A stretch of DNA of 6,427 bases from positions 1-6,427 of the forward strand of contig JAIRVW010000231.1 in NCBI GenBank assembly GCA_031253705.1, written 5' to 3'. Under the pieces are notes generated by a model. The model had not been told where the DNA came from and ran no database searches. It was given only the letters and a program-made list of their open reading frames with translations. Below are positions 1 to 6,332 of the stretch, one piece after another. Position 1 is the first letter of the stretch; the number at the start of each line of letters is the position of its first letter. Origin of the DNA: Brucellaceae bacterium. Its GTDB lineage: Bacteria; Pseudomonadota; Alphaproteobacteria; Rhizobiales; Rhizobiaceae. Made by a program: the position numbers and the translations under genes.

Positions 1-1316
1 CGCCTTTTGGTAATTCGATCACCACTGCGGAACACGCCATTGCTCTGATGTTTGCAGTTGCCCGCCAGCTGCCGGAGGCTGACCAGTCAACCCGCGCCGG
101 TAAGTGGGAAAAGAACCGCTTCATGGGTGTGGAAATTACCGGCAAGACACTCGGCGTGATCGGTTGCGGTAATATCGGTTCGATTGTTGCAACCCGCGCT
201 ATCGGCCTCAAGATGAATGTTGTGGCCTTTGACCCGTTCCTCTCGGAAGGCCGTGCAGAAGAACTGGGTGTTGAGAAAGTCGAACTCGACGATCTGCTGG
301 CGCGCGCAGACTTCATTAGCCTGCATACGCCGATGACCGATAAGACCCGCAACATCATCAACGCAGAAAATCTTGCCAAGATGAAAGATGGTGTGCGCAT
401 TATTAACTGCGCCCGCGGTGGTTTGATTGTTGAGAAGGATCTGGTTGCGGCACTGAAATCCGGCAAAGTTGCCGGTGCCGGTATCGACGTGTTTGAAGTT
501 GAACCAGCAACCGAATCTGAATTGTTCGACCTGCCGAATGTGGTTTGCACCCCGCATCTGGGTGCATCGACTTCGGAAGCACAGGAAAATGTTGCCATTC
601 AGGTTGCCGAGCAGATGGCTGACTATCTGATCAAAGGCGCTGTTACCAATGCGATCAACATGCCGTCGATCACTGCGGAAGAAGCGCCGCGCCTCAAGCC
701 GTTTGTGAAACTGGCTGAAGTGCTTGGTGCCTTTATCGGTCAGGTGACGGATGAACCTATTCAGGAAGTTGAAATCCTGTTTGACGGCTCCACCGCTACC
801 ATGAATACCCGCGCATTGATGAGCGCTGCGCTTGCCGGTCTGATCCGTCCGCAGGTCTCCGATGTGAATATGGTATCGGCACCGGTTATGGTGAAAGAAC
901 GCGGTATTATCGTCTCGGAAGTGAAGCGTGATAAATCCGGCGTTTTCGACGGCTATATCAAGATCACTGTGCGCACCACGACCCGTACCCGCTCGATTGC
1001 CGGTACCTGCTTCTCCGATGGCAAGCCGCGCTTCATCCAGATCAAGGGTATTAATCTGGATGCGGAAGTTGGTCAGCACATGCTTTACACCACCAATAAT
1101 GACACGCCGGGCATGATCGGCTGGTTGGGTACGGTTTGCGGCCAGCATGGCGTGAATATTGCGAACTTCTCGCTCGGTCGTGAGCGGATGGGCGGCGATG
1201 CGATTGCGCTGCTCTATCTTGATGAGCGTATTCCGGATGCTGTTCTGGATGTGCTGCGCGCCAATGAAGCCATTGTGCAGGCCCGCCCGCTGGTTTTTGA
1301 TGTCGCTGCGGATTGA
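1..1316 (+). CDS. serA: D-3-phosphoglycerate dehydrogenase, 5' end cut by the window edge
   Basis: Catalyses NAD-dependent oxidation of 3-phosphoglycerate to 3-phosphohydroxypyruvate, the first step of phosphorylated serine biosynthesis, in the cytoplasm. The reading frame is open from base 3, so the Met at base 48 is internal; 437 codons are visible and about 90-95 N-terminal residues are missing compared with the usual ~530. Numbering from Met48: the Rossmann motif GCGNIG is at 39-44, with Asp62 placed to bind the NAD ribose. The catalytic triad is Arg123 (NCARGG), Glu152 (DVFEVEP) and His170 (TPHLGAST). An intervening (ASB-type) domain spans about 215-340 and a C-terminal ACT domain about 345-418, so this is the long form of the enzyme. 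The ACT effector-site segment reads NNDTPG (350-355) rather than the HENRPG of E. coli, while the Asn of GVNI (370) is kept, so serine feedback may differ. A stem-loop follows the stop codon. Identification is secure. Confidence 0.97.
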   Translation, partial: PFGNSITTAEHAIALMFAVARQLPEADQSTRAGKWEKNRFMGVEITGKTLGVIGCGNIGSIVATRAIGLKMNVVAFDPFLSEGRAEELGVEKVELDDLLARADFISLHTPMTDKTRNIINAENLAKMKDGVRIINCARGGLIVEKDLVAALKSGKVAGAGIDVFEVEPATESELFDLPNVVCTPHLGASTSEAQENVAIQVAEQMADYLIKGAVTNAINMPSITAEEAPRLKPFVKLAEVLGAFIGQVTDEPIQEVEILFDGSTATMNTRALMSAALAGLIRPQVSDVNMVSAPVMVKERGIIVSEVKRDKSGVFDGYIKITVRTTTRTRSIAGTCFSDGKPRFIQIKGINLDAEVGQHMLYTTNNDTPGMIGWLGTVCGQHGVNIANFSLGRERMGGDAIALLYLDERIPDAVLDVLRANEAIVQARPLVFDVAAD

Positions 1317-1350
1317 TTAGGTCACTACGTCTGCATATCTAAACTAAATA

Positions 1351-1390
1351 CACATCCCGGAAAGTGTTGTGCTTTTCGGGATGTGCTTTA
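1351..1390 (+). terminator. Stem-loop after serA, probable intrinsic terminator
   Basis: Bases 1351-1364 pair with 1372-1385 in a 14-bp stem with one G-U wobble, closed by a 7-base loop, 34 bases after the serA stop codon. The downstream T tract is poor (CTTTATC), so termination may be partial, leaving some read-through into the acetyltransferase gene. The upstream flank is A-rich, which would give a U-rich tail to a transcript coming from the other strand. Confidence 0.65.
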
Positions 1391-1443
1391 TCAACGGACG
1401 GAATATCAATGTGGTATGCCGCCAGTGTATAAAGGCAATGAAT

Positions 1444-1965
1444 ATGTCTGAGAATACAATACCGTTGAGCGCCGATTGGCGTTTGATGCAGCCGTCAGAT
1501 CTGGCGGAAGTCTATGATATGAGTTGTGTGGTGCATCCGGATTTTCCGGAAGATGCAGCCATTTATAAAGATCGCCTGGAAGTGTTTGCATCAGGCGCTT
1601 TTGTGTTGCAGGGCGACAAACAATTGCTCGGCTATAGTTTCAGTCATCCGTGGATGCGGTTTTCCGCACCGGCACTGAACACGCTGTTACAAAAGGCACC
1701 GGAAGCCGCCGATAGTTTCTATATGCATGACGTAGCACTGCTGCCGCAGGCGCGTGCTTTTGGTGCCGCTCGCAAACTTGTTTCCATTTTGGTGGCTACT
1801 GCGCAGGCGCATGGTTTCGACTCACTGTCACTCGTCGCGGTGAACGGATCGCAACCTTATTGGGAAAAACAGGGATTCTCCGTGCAGGATGTGCCGCAAT
1901 TGCGCGAAAAACTGCTCAGCTATTCGGAAGATGCGCGGTTTATGATGCGTAATCTGGTAAAATAA
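1444..1965 (+). CDS. GNAT family N-acetyltransferase, substrate unknown
   Basis: A 173-residue protein of the GCN5-related N-acetyltransferase fold, expected to move an acetyl group from acetyl-CoA to an unidentified amine. Support from sequence: the HDVALLP strand (about 95-101), the acetyl-CoA pyrophosphate loop with an R-x-x-G-x-A pattern (Arg104, Gly107, Ala109) followed by a helix, the strand LSLVAVN, and a motif-B-like YWEKQGF (139-145). The frame stays open back to a GTG at 1369, but that codon lies inside the serA stem-loop. I chose ATG 1444 because AAAGG (1431-1435) sits 8 bases upstream; ATG 1438 is only 2 bases from it. The gene lies between two terminators and is probably transcribed alone or with weak serA read-through. 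Nothing in the neighbours points to the substrate. Family assignment is good, function open. Confidence 0.85.
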   Translation: MSENTIPLSADWRLMQPSDLAEVYDMSCVVHPDFPEDAAIYKDRLEVFASGAFVLQGDKQLLGYSFSHPWMRFSAPALNTLLQKAPEAADSFYMHDVALLPQARAFGAARKLVSILVATAQAHGFDSLSLVAVNGSQPYWEKQGFSVQDVPQLREKLLSYSEDARFMMRNLVK

Positions 1966-1985
1966 GCCAGTTTTTACAGGATGAG

Positions 1986-2019
1986 GTGCGATTTCCGGCA
2001 ATCGGGAGTCGCACTTTTT
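1986..2019 (+). terminator. Intrinsic terminator after the acetyltransferase gene
   Basis: GTGCGA (1986-1991) pairs with TCGCAC (2009-2014). The stem continues inward through 1992-1997 with 2003-2008, including two G-U wobbles, giving about 12 bp around a 5-base loop. Five T residues (2015-2019) follow directly. It lies 20 bases after the stop codon and separates this gene from purA. Confidence 0.85.
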
Positions 2020-2156
2020 GTTGTGACGCTGTATAGAAGCTCACGTTCTGTAAAAAATACGGGCTTGCATAAGCACGCGTTTTAGAAAGAGCGGGCCTAA
2101 AGCGGCATGTGTCACAGGCTCGATTCAAATTCCAAACACACTGTACATTCTGTACT

Positions 2157-2162
2157 GAGGAG
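2157..2162 (+). promoter_or_regulatory. Ribosome binding site of purA
   Basis: GAGGAG ends 8 bases before ATG 2171. It is a strong match to the anti-Shine-Dalgarno sequence at ideal spacing and fixes the purA start. I could not identify a convincing -35/-10 pair in the 150 bases between the preceding terminator and this site. Confidence 0.85.
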
Positions 2163-2170
2163 TTTTCTTC

Positions 2171-3460
2171 ATGGCTAATGTGATCGTCGTCGGCTCGCAA
2201 TGGGGCGACGAAGGTAAAGGTAAGATCGTTGACTGGTTGTCGGAGCGCGCTGACGTAATCGTGCGCTATCAGGGCGGCCATAATGCCGGTCATACTCTGG
2301 TGATTGACGGTGTAAGCTATAAGCTCGCACTGCTCCCTTCAGGCCTCGTACGCGGCAAGCTTTCCGTTATCGGTAACGGCGTTGTCGTCGACCCGCATCA
2401 TTTCGTGACAGAAGTTGAAAAGCTGCGCGCACAGGGCGTTGAAGTGACCCCTGAAGTTCTGCGCATTGCTGAAAATGCTCCTCTGATCCTGTCTCTGCAC
2501 CGTGAGCTGGATGCGATCCGTGAAGACGGTTCTGCCGGTCTGAAAATCGGCACCACCAAGCGCGGCATCGGCCCTGCATATGAGGACAAGGTTGGCCGTC
2601 GCGCCATCCGCGTGATCGATCTGGCTGAACCGGAAAGCCTGCGTCCGAAAATCGAACGCCTGCTGACCCACCACAATGCGCTGCGTCGCGGTATGGGACT
2701 GGCTGAGATTTCCGTTGATGCGATTCATAACGAGCTGATCGAAGTCGCTGACAAGATCCTGCCTTATGTGGATCAGGTCTGGAAAATTCTGGATGACAAG
2801 CGCAAAGCCGGTGCCCGCATTCTGTTTGAAGGTGCGCAGGGCGCACTGCTCGACAACGACCACGGCACCTATCCGTTTGTAACTTCGTCCAATACTGTTG
2901 CCGGTCAGGCTGCAGCCGGTTCGGGTCTCGGCCCGACAGCAATCGGTTATGTTCTGGGTATTACCAAGGCTTACACTACCCGCGTTGGTGAAGGTCCGTT
3001 CCCTTGCGAGCTGGATGATGAAATCGGTCAGCATCTCTCGACCGTTGGCCGTGAAGTCGGTGTAAATACCGGCCGTTCCCGCCGTTGCGGCTGGTTCGAT
3101 GCGGTTCTGGTCAAGCAGACTGTGCGCACTTCCGGCATTACCGGTATTGCACTGACCAAGCTGGACGTTCTTGACGGTCTGGACGAGATCAAAGTTTGCG
3201 TGGCCTATGAGCTGGACGGCAAGCGCATTGATTATCTGCCTGCTTCCATGGATGCACAGGCACGCGTCAAGCCGATCTATGAAACACTGGAAGGCTGGAA
3301 AGACACCACTGCCGGTGCCCGTTCGTGGAACGAGTTGCCTGCACAGGCTGTGAAATATGTCCGCTATATTGAAGCGCTGATCGGTACGCCGGTTTCTATG
3401 CTCTCCACCAGCCCTGAGCGCGATGATACGATTCTGGTCACCGACCCGTTTCAGGACTAA
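2171..3460 (+). CDS. purA: Adenylosuccinate synthetase
   Basis: Joins IMP and aspartate using GTP to make adenylosuccinate, the first committed step from IMP to AMP, in the cytoplasm. The 429 residues match the usual bacterial length. The N-terminal phosphate-binding loop [11 protein letters not shown] spans 8-18 and carries catalytic Asp13; catalytic His41 is in NAGH. The IMP-binding segment [11 protein letters not shown] is at 127-137, with Arg143 following. FEGAQG (219-224) holds the IMP-contacting Gln223, and YPFVTSSNT starts at 234. [11 protein letters not shown] (298-308) carries the aspartate-loop arginines (302, 304), and the guanine-recognition motif TKLD is at 329-332. STSPER (412-417) closes the GTP site. 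All expected residues are present and nothing is truncated. The gene has its own ribosome binding site and terminator, and is flanked by unrelated functions, so it looks monocistronic. Identification is secure. Confidence 0.98.
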   Translation: MANVIVVGSQWGDEGKGKIVDWLSERADVIVRYQGGHNAGHTLVIDGVSYKLALLPSGLVRGKLSVIGNGVVVDPHHFVTEVEKLRAQGVEVTPEVLRIAENAPLILSLHRELDAIREDGSAGLKIGTTKRGIGPAYEDKVGRRAIRVIDLAEPESLRPKIERLLTHHNALRRGMGLAEISVDAIHNELIEVADKILPYVDQVWKILDDKRKAGARILFEGAQGALLDNDHGTYPFVTSSNTVAGQAAAGSGLGPTAIGYVLGITKAYTTRVGEGPFPCELDDEIGQHLSTVGREVGVNTGRSRRCGWFDAVLVKQTVRTSGITGIALTKLDVLDGLDEIKVCVAYELDGKRIDYLPASMDAQARVKPIYETLEGWKDTTAGARSWNELPAQAVKYVRYIEALIGTPVSMLSTSPERDDTILVTDPFQD

Positions 3461-3484
3461 AACCGGCTGAACCGGTATGATTTT

Positions 3485-3514
3485 AAAAGGCGGAATTTCG
3501 GTTCCGCCTTTTTT
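3485..3514 (+). terminator. Intrinsic terminator of purA
   Basis: AAAAGGCGGAA (3485-3495) pairs perfectly with TTCCGCCTTTT (3502-3512) around a 6-base loop, and the T run extends to 3514. It starts 24 bases after the stop codon. A small ACCGG/CCGGT stem (5 bp, about 3463-3477) sits just before it and may be incidental. Confidence 0.92.
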
Positions 3515-3781
3515 GCATTTTATGCCCCTTGATTGCACAGGCAGAGTGCTCCATGTTGATCAGGGGATGTTTTCAGGGGAATAAGGCGGTTTTTAACGGG
3601 AATTTATCGTTTGTGACCGTCTGTAAGGTGTTGAATTCCACAGTAAACTTTGCATTCGTTAAGAGTTATGTTTAATAAAACATTCAGATTTTATCTGATT
3701 TTCTCATGAATGTGCTGACATGACGCTGTTATCTGCGTGTGAAACAGCAGATTCAGTCGCCAGTAACGGATTTGGAAGAGT
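3515..3781. other. AT-rich non-coding region upstream of the membrane protein gene
   Basis: With the purA terminator, this completes a 321-base gap without a gene. I see no open frame with a plausible start and ribosome site. It holds a direct repeat CAGGGGA (3561-3567 and 3574-3580, 13-base period), and an AT-rich core at about 3640-3710. Within the core are a possible but weak -35-like TTGCAT at 3650 with TA-rich sequence 16-17 bases downstream, and a small hairpin CAGAT/ATCTG (3685-3697). That hairpin is nested in a wider inverted repeat CATTCA/TGAATG (3681-3686 and 3707-3712). A GATTC (GANTC, the recognition sequence of the alphaproteobacterial methylase CcrM) is at 3750-3754. The promoter of the downstream gene is probably in the AT-rich core; the precise elements are uncertain. 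Confidence 0.5.
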
Positions 3782-5260
3782 ATGGCAGATTTTGCAGCGG
3801 TACTGAAAAAGACAATTGATGCTCAGGCTAATCCTGATCAGGCGCTACGTCAGCGTGTCTATGCGAAGGCCCGTTCCACGATCGAGCAGAAGCTTGCGGC
3901 TGCCAGTGCGCCGGATGCTGTGGCACAGCGCCAGCGCCAGATGCTTGAAGCTGCGGTTGAAGAGGTAGAAGCGGAATATCGTGCTGCCGAGCGCGCTGCT
4001 GAAGAGGCGGCGCAGCCGGAACAGACGACAGATCCGCTTGAAGATTTTCTCAAGGCTGTTCAGGAGGCCGGTGTTGTTGATGAACAAAGCTCCGGTGCAT
4101 CTGTGCTGCCGGATGATCCGCATGATGAGACGGTTCACGGTCAGACTTCGGATGAATGGCAGAATGAGCGCGCTGATACATCGGATTTTGATGATCGTGG
4201 CGCATATAAAAACAGCGTTTATGATGATGAACCGCGCAGCAACCGTTCTAAAGGTTTGATTGTCGGTTTGATTGCTGTTCTGCTGCTCGGCGGCGCCGGT
4301 TATGCCGGCTGGACCTATCAGGATCAGATTAAAGATTATGTATCTTCTCTGACCAGTGGCACGACGGATAGCGGTGAAGGTACGGATGCGGGTGAGGATA
4401 GCGGTGACGGTACTGATACCGGCACGACAACACCACCGGAAACAACCACACCGCCTGCTGCGAATACCGATACTAATGGTAATAATGCAGCAACAACGAC
4501 ACCTCCGGCAGAAACCAAGCCGGAAGGCGAGCAGAAGCTGACCCAGCGCTTGCTGCCGGATGGCAGCGAAGTGGATGCGGGCTCTTCCGGTGATAAGCCG
4601 ACGGTTGGTGAGGGTACATCGAATGCGCCGGTTACCGGCACAGCGCCAGCAACCAACGGCCAGCCTGCAGGTGGTACTAATACACCGGCACAGAGCATTC
4701 CGGTCGGCCAGCAGGCTTTCTTCTATGAGGAACAGCGTGGCGGTGAAACTTCGGCTGCAATCAAGGGCAATGTTGTCTGGTCGGTTATACAGGATTCACC
4801 GGGTGAAGGTGTGCCGGATGAGCCGGCAATCCGTGCGGATGTTAATTTTCCGGATAAGAAGCTCAATCTGCGCATGACACTGCGTCGTAATGCGGATCAG
4901 TCGATCCCTGCAAGTCATCTGATTGAAATGATTTATACTGTGCCGGATGATTTTGACGGCGGCGTGGTTGAGAATGTTCAGCGCGTAACCTTCAAGGATT
5001 CCGAGCAGTCAGCCGGTAATCCGTTGGCGGCTATTCCGATGAAGATTGCGGATAATTTCTTCCTCGTGGCGCTCAATGATGCCCGTACCGCTGTTGATAT
5101 GAACCTGTCGCTGATGCGTCGTCAGCAGTGGGTTGATATTCCGATTACCTATCGCAATGGCCGTCGCGCACTGATCAGCATTGAGAAGGGCGTTCCGGGC
5201 GATAAAGTCTTTGATGAAGTGCTGAAAAGCTGGGGCAATGCAGCACCGGCAGCCAACTGA
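3782..5260 (+). CDS. Uncharacterised single-pass membrane protein, coiled coil plus C-terminal domain
   Basis: I do not know a function for this 492-residue protein; it resembles conserved hypothetical proteins found next to rpoH in Hyphomicrobiales. ATG 3782 is preceded closely by GGAAGAG (3774-3780). Residues 1-45 are helical-looking and charged. About 45-80 is an Ala/Glu/Arg-rich probable coiled coil, and 80-150 is acidic and likely disordered. One hydrophobic segment spans about 158-178, preceded by basic RSNRSK (152-157), so the N-terminus should be cytoplasmic and the rest periplasmic; there is no cleavable signal peptide. Residues 190-308 form a low-complexity Thr/Pro/Gly/Asp linker with three TTTPP units (215, 221, 238). 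About 309-486 looks like a folded domain, beginning QQAFFYEEQ and ending near VFDEVLKSW. The whole protein has no cysteine. The long linker suggests a domain held away from the membrane, in the manner of envelope or divisome proteins, but that is inference. It converges with rpoH and shares its terminator. Confidence 0.85.
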   Translation: MADFAAVLKKTIDAQANPDQALRQRVYAKARSTIEQKLAAASAPDAVAQRQRQMLEAAVEEVEAEYRAAERAAEEAAQPEQTTDPLEDFLKAVQEAGVVDEQSSGASVLPDDPHDETVHGQTSDEWQNERADTSDFDDRGAYKNSVYDDEPRSNRSKGLIVGLIAVLLLGGAGYAGWTYQDQIKDYVSSLTSGTTDSGEGTDAGEDSGDGTDTGTTTPPETTTPPAANTDTNGNNAATTTPPAETKPEGEQKLTQRLLPDGSEVDAGSSGDKPTVGEGTSNAPVTGTAPATNGQPAGGTNTPAQSIPVGQQAFFYEEQRGGETSAAIKGNVVWSVIQDSPGEGVPDEPAIRADVNFPDKKLNLRMTLRRNADQSIPASHLIEMIYTVPDDFDGGVVENVQRVTFKDSEQSAGNPLAAIPMKIADNFFLVALNDARTAVDMNLSLMRRQQWVDIPITYRNGRRALISIEKGVPGDKVFDEVLKSWGNAAPAAN

Positions 5261-5274
5261 TAAGAACACAAAGA

Positions 5275-5317
5275 CAGGGTAGCAGCGTGTGAAACATATC
5301 AAACACGCTATGCCCTG
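5275..5317. repeat. Large imperfect hairpin in the convergent gap
   Basis: CAGGGTA (5275-5281) pairs with TGCCCTG (5311-5317, one G-U), and GCGTGT (5285-5290) pairs with ACACGC (5303-5308). A 3/2-base internal loop separates the two stems and a 12-base loop closes the structure. It starts 15 bases after the stop codon of the membrane protein gene and has no T run after it, so it is not a canonical terminator. It may protect the mRNA 3' end. Confidence 0.6.
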
Positions 5318-5343
5318 ATATTAAAGTGTTATGGCGAGCCTTA

Positions 5344-5361
5344 GTGCCCAATCGGGCGCAC
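5344..5361. repeat. Short GC-rich hairpin in the convergent gap
   Basis: GTGCCC (5344-5349) can pair with GGGCGCAC (5354-5361) around a 4-base loop, with two bases bulged on the 3' side. It is the middle of three inverted repeats in the gap and is not followed by a T run. By itself this is a modest signal. Confidence 0.4.
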
Positions 5362-5375
5362 GATGTACTAATAAT

Positions 5376-5417
5376 AAAAAAAACCGCCCTGTACGCTGTA
5401 CAGGGCGGTTTTGTTTT
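5376..5417. terminator. Bidirectional intrinsic terminator shared by the membrane protein gene and rpoH
   Basis: Bases 5380-5394 pair perfectly with 5398-5412 in a 15-bp stem closed by a 3-base loop. On the minus strand the stem runs into eight T residues (the A run at 5376-5383), a very strong terminator for rpoH, whose stop codon is 32 bases away. On the plus strand the tail is TTTTGTTTT, also adequate, ending transcription from the membrane protein gene. Confidence 0.95.
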
Positions 5418-5443
5418 ATGCCGGATGTTGCGGAATATCCGCT

Positions 5444-6319
5444 TTATGCAGCCTGAGCGGAGGCCATGACGGCCTCCTGTACTTTTTCGAAAGCGCGGAC
5501 TTCGATCTGGCGGACACGCTCACGGCTGATGCCGAATTCGGTCGACAGATCTTCCAGTGTTACCGGCTCTTCTGACAGGCGACGGGCTTCAAAAATCCGG
5601 CGTTCGCGGTCATTGAGCTTGGACATTGCAGTTTCAAGCATGGTGCGGCGGCTGTTGAGTTCATCCTCATCAATCAGCACCTGTTCCTGAGACGCGCTGT
5701 CATCAACCAGCCAGTCCTGCCATTCACCGCTTTCACCTTCCGATGCACGGATCGGTGCGTTGAGTGATGCATCCCCGCTCATACGGCGGTTCATGGACAC
5801 GACTTCTTCTTCCGACACGCTGAGGCGATGTGCGATTTCCTTGACCTGTTCAGGGTTCAGATCACCGTCATCCAGAGCCTGAATACGGTTCTTTGCCTTA
5901 CGCAGGTTAAAGAACAGGCGCTTCTGATTTGCGGTGGTGCCCATTTTAACAAGGCTCCACGACCGCAGCACATATTCCTGAATCGAGGCTTTGATCCACC
6001 ACATCGCATAAGTCGCCAAACGGAAACCGCGTTCCGGTTCAAAGCGTTTGACTGCCTGCATCAGGCCGACATTGCCTTCAGAGATTACTTCACCGATCGG
6101 CAGGCCGTAGCCGCGATAGCCCATGGCAATTTTGGCCACGAGACGCAGGTGACTGGTAACAAGTTTATGGGCGGCTTCCGGATCAGCATGCTCGCTATAG
6201 CGTTTGGCAAGCATATATTCTTCCTGCGGCTGAAGCATCGGGAAGCGGCGGATTTCATCGAGATATCGTGTCAGACCACCATCACCTGCGGTGATAGCCG
6301 GTAAAGTTGCACGGGCCAT
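5444..6319 (-). CDS. rpoH: RNA polymerase sigma-32 factor (heat-shock sigma factor)
   Basis: Directs RNA polymerase to heat-shock promoters (chaperones, proteases). The 291 residues match the usual RpoH length. Sigma region 2.1-2.2 is about 53-92 (LVTSHLRLVAKIAMGYR onward), and regions 2.3-2.4 about 98-124 (FRLATYAMWWIKASIQEYVLRS). The RpoH box QKRLFFNLR at 132-140 separates this family from other group 2/3 sigma factors. The region 4.2 helix-turn-helix (VTLEDLSTEFGISRERVRQIE) spans about 254-275. I chose ATG at 6319 because AGGAGG lies 7 bases upstream and family proteins begin with a similar short N-terminus; the frame stays open to an ATG at 6382, which has no such site. Many Hyphomicrobiales carry two rpoH genes; the serA/purA neighbourhood suggests the rpoH1 type of S. 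meliloti, an inference from remembered gene order. Transcription converges on the membrane protein gene. Confidence 0.96.
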   Translation of the reverse strand: MARATLPAITAGDGGLTRYLDEIRRFPMLQPQEEYMLAKRYSEHADPEAAHKLVTSHLRLVAKIAMGYRGYGLPIGEVISEGNVGLMQAVKRFEPERGFRLATYAMWWIKASIQEYVLRSWSLVKMGTTANQKRLFFNLRKAKNRIQALDDGDLNPEQVKEIAHRLSVSEEEVVSMNRRMSGDASLNAPIRASEGESGEWQDWLVDDSASQEQVLIDEDELNSRRTMLETAMSKLNDRERRIFEARRLSEEPVTLEDLSTEFGISRERVRQIEVRAFEKVQEAVMASAQAA

Positions 6320-6326
6320 AGAGCAC

Positions 6327-6332
6327 CCTCCT
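6327..6332 (-). promoter_or_regulatory. Ribosome binding site of rpoH
   Basis: Read on the minus strand this is AGGAGG within AAAAAGGAGGG, 7 bases before the ATG at 6319. It is near perfect and decides the start against the longer frame beginning at 6382. Confidence 0.92.

Noticed and set aside
87..1148. A 353-codon open frame on the minus strand opposite serA
   Set aside because: It lies wholly inside the well-supported serA gene, has low-complexity His/Arg/Asn-rich content typical of an antisense shadow, and shows no family motif.
2063..2074. Short inverted repeat GCTT-GCAT-AAGC upstream of purA as a riboswitch or operator
   Set aside because: It has only four base pairs, no conserved aptamer features are visible, and I know of no matching regulator site.
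2339..3538. A 399-codon open frame on the minus strand opposite purA
   Set aside because: It overlaps purA and its terminator, has no recognisable domain, and reflects codon bias of purA read backwards.
3659..3676. Possible CtrA binding site (two TTAA halves)
   Set aside because: The halves are separated by 9 bases rather than the 7 of the CtrA consensus, in an AT-rich stretch where TTAA is expected by chance.
4336..4698. Minus-strand frame rich in Val, Ser, Pro and Gly opposite the linker of the membrane protein
   Set aside because: It is the complement of the low-complexity Thr/Pro/Gly linker and has no ribosome site or conserved feature.
5828..6304. A 158-codon plus-strand frame opposite rpoH
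   Set aside because: It lies wholly within rpoH, whose sigma-factor motifs are unambiguous, and carries no motif of its own.
193..6319. Search for a defence system, toxin-antitoxin pair, mobile element or CRISPR array
   Set aside because: The genes are core metabolic and regulatory ones with uniform composition; I saw no transposase, integrase, direct-repeat array or attachment-site duplication.
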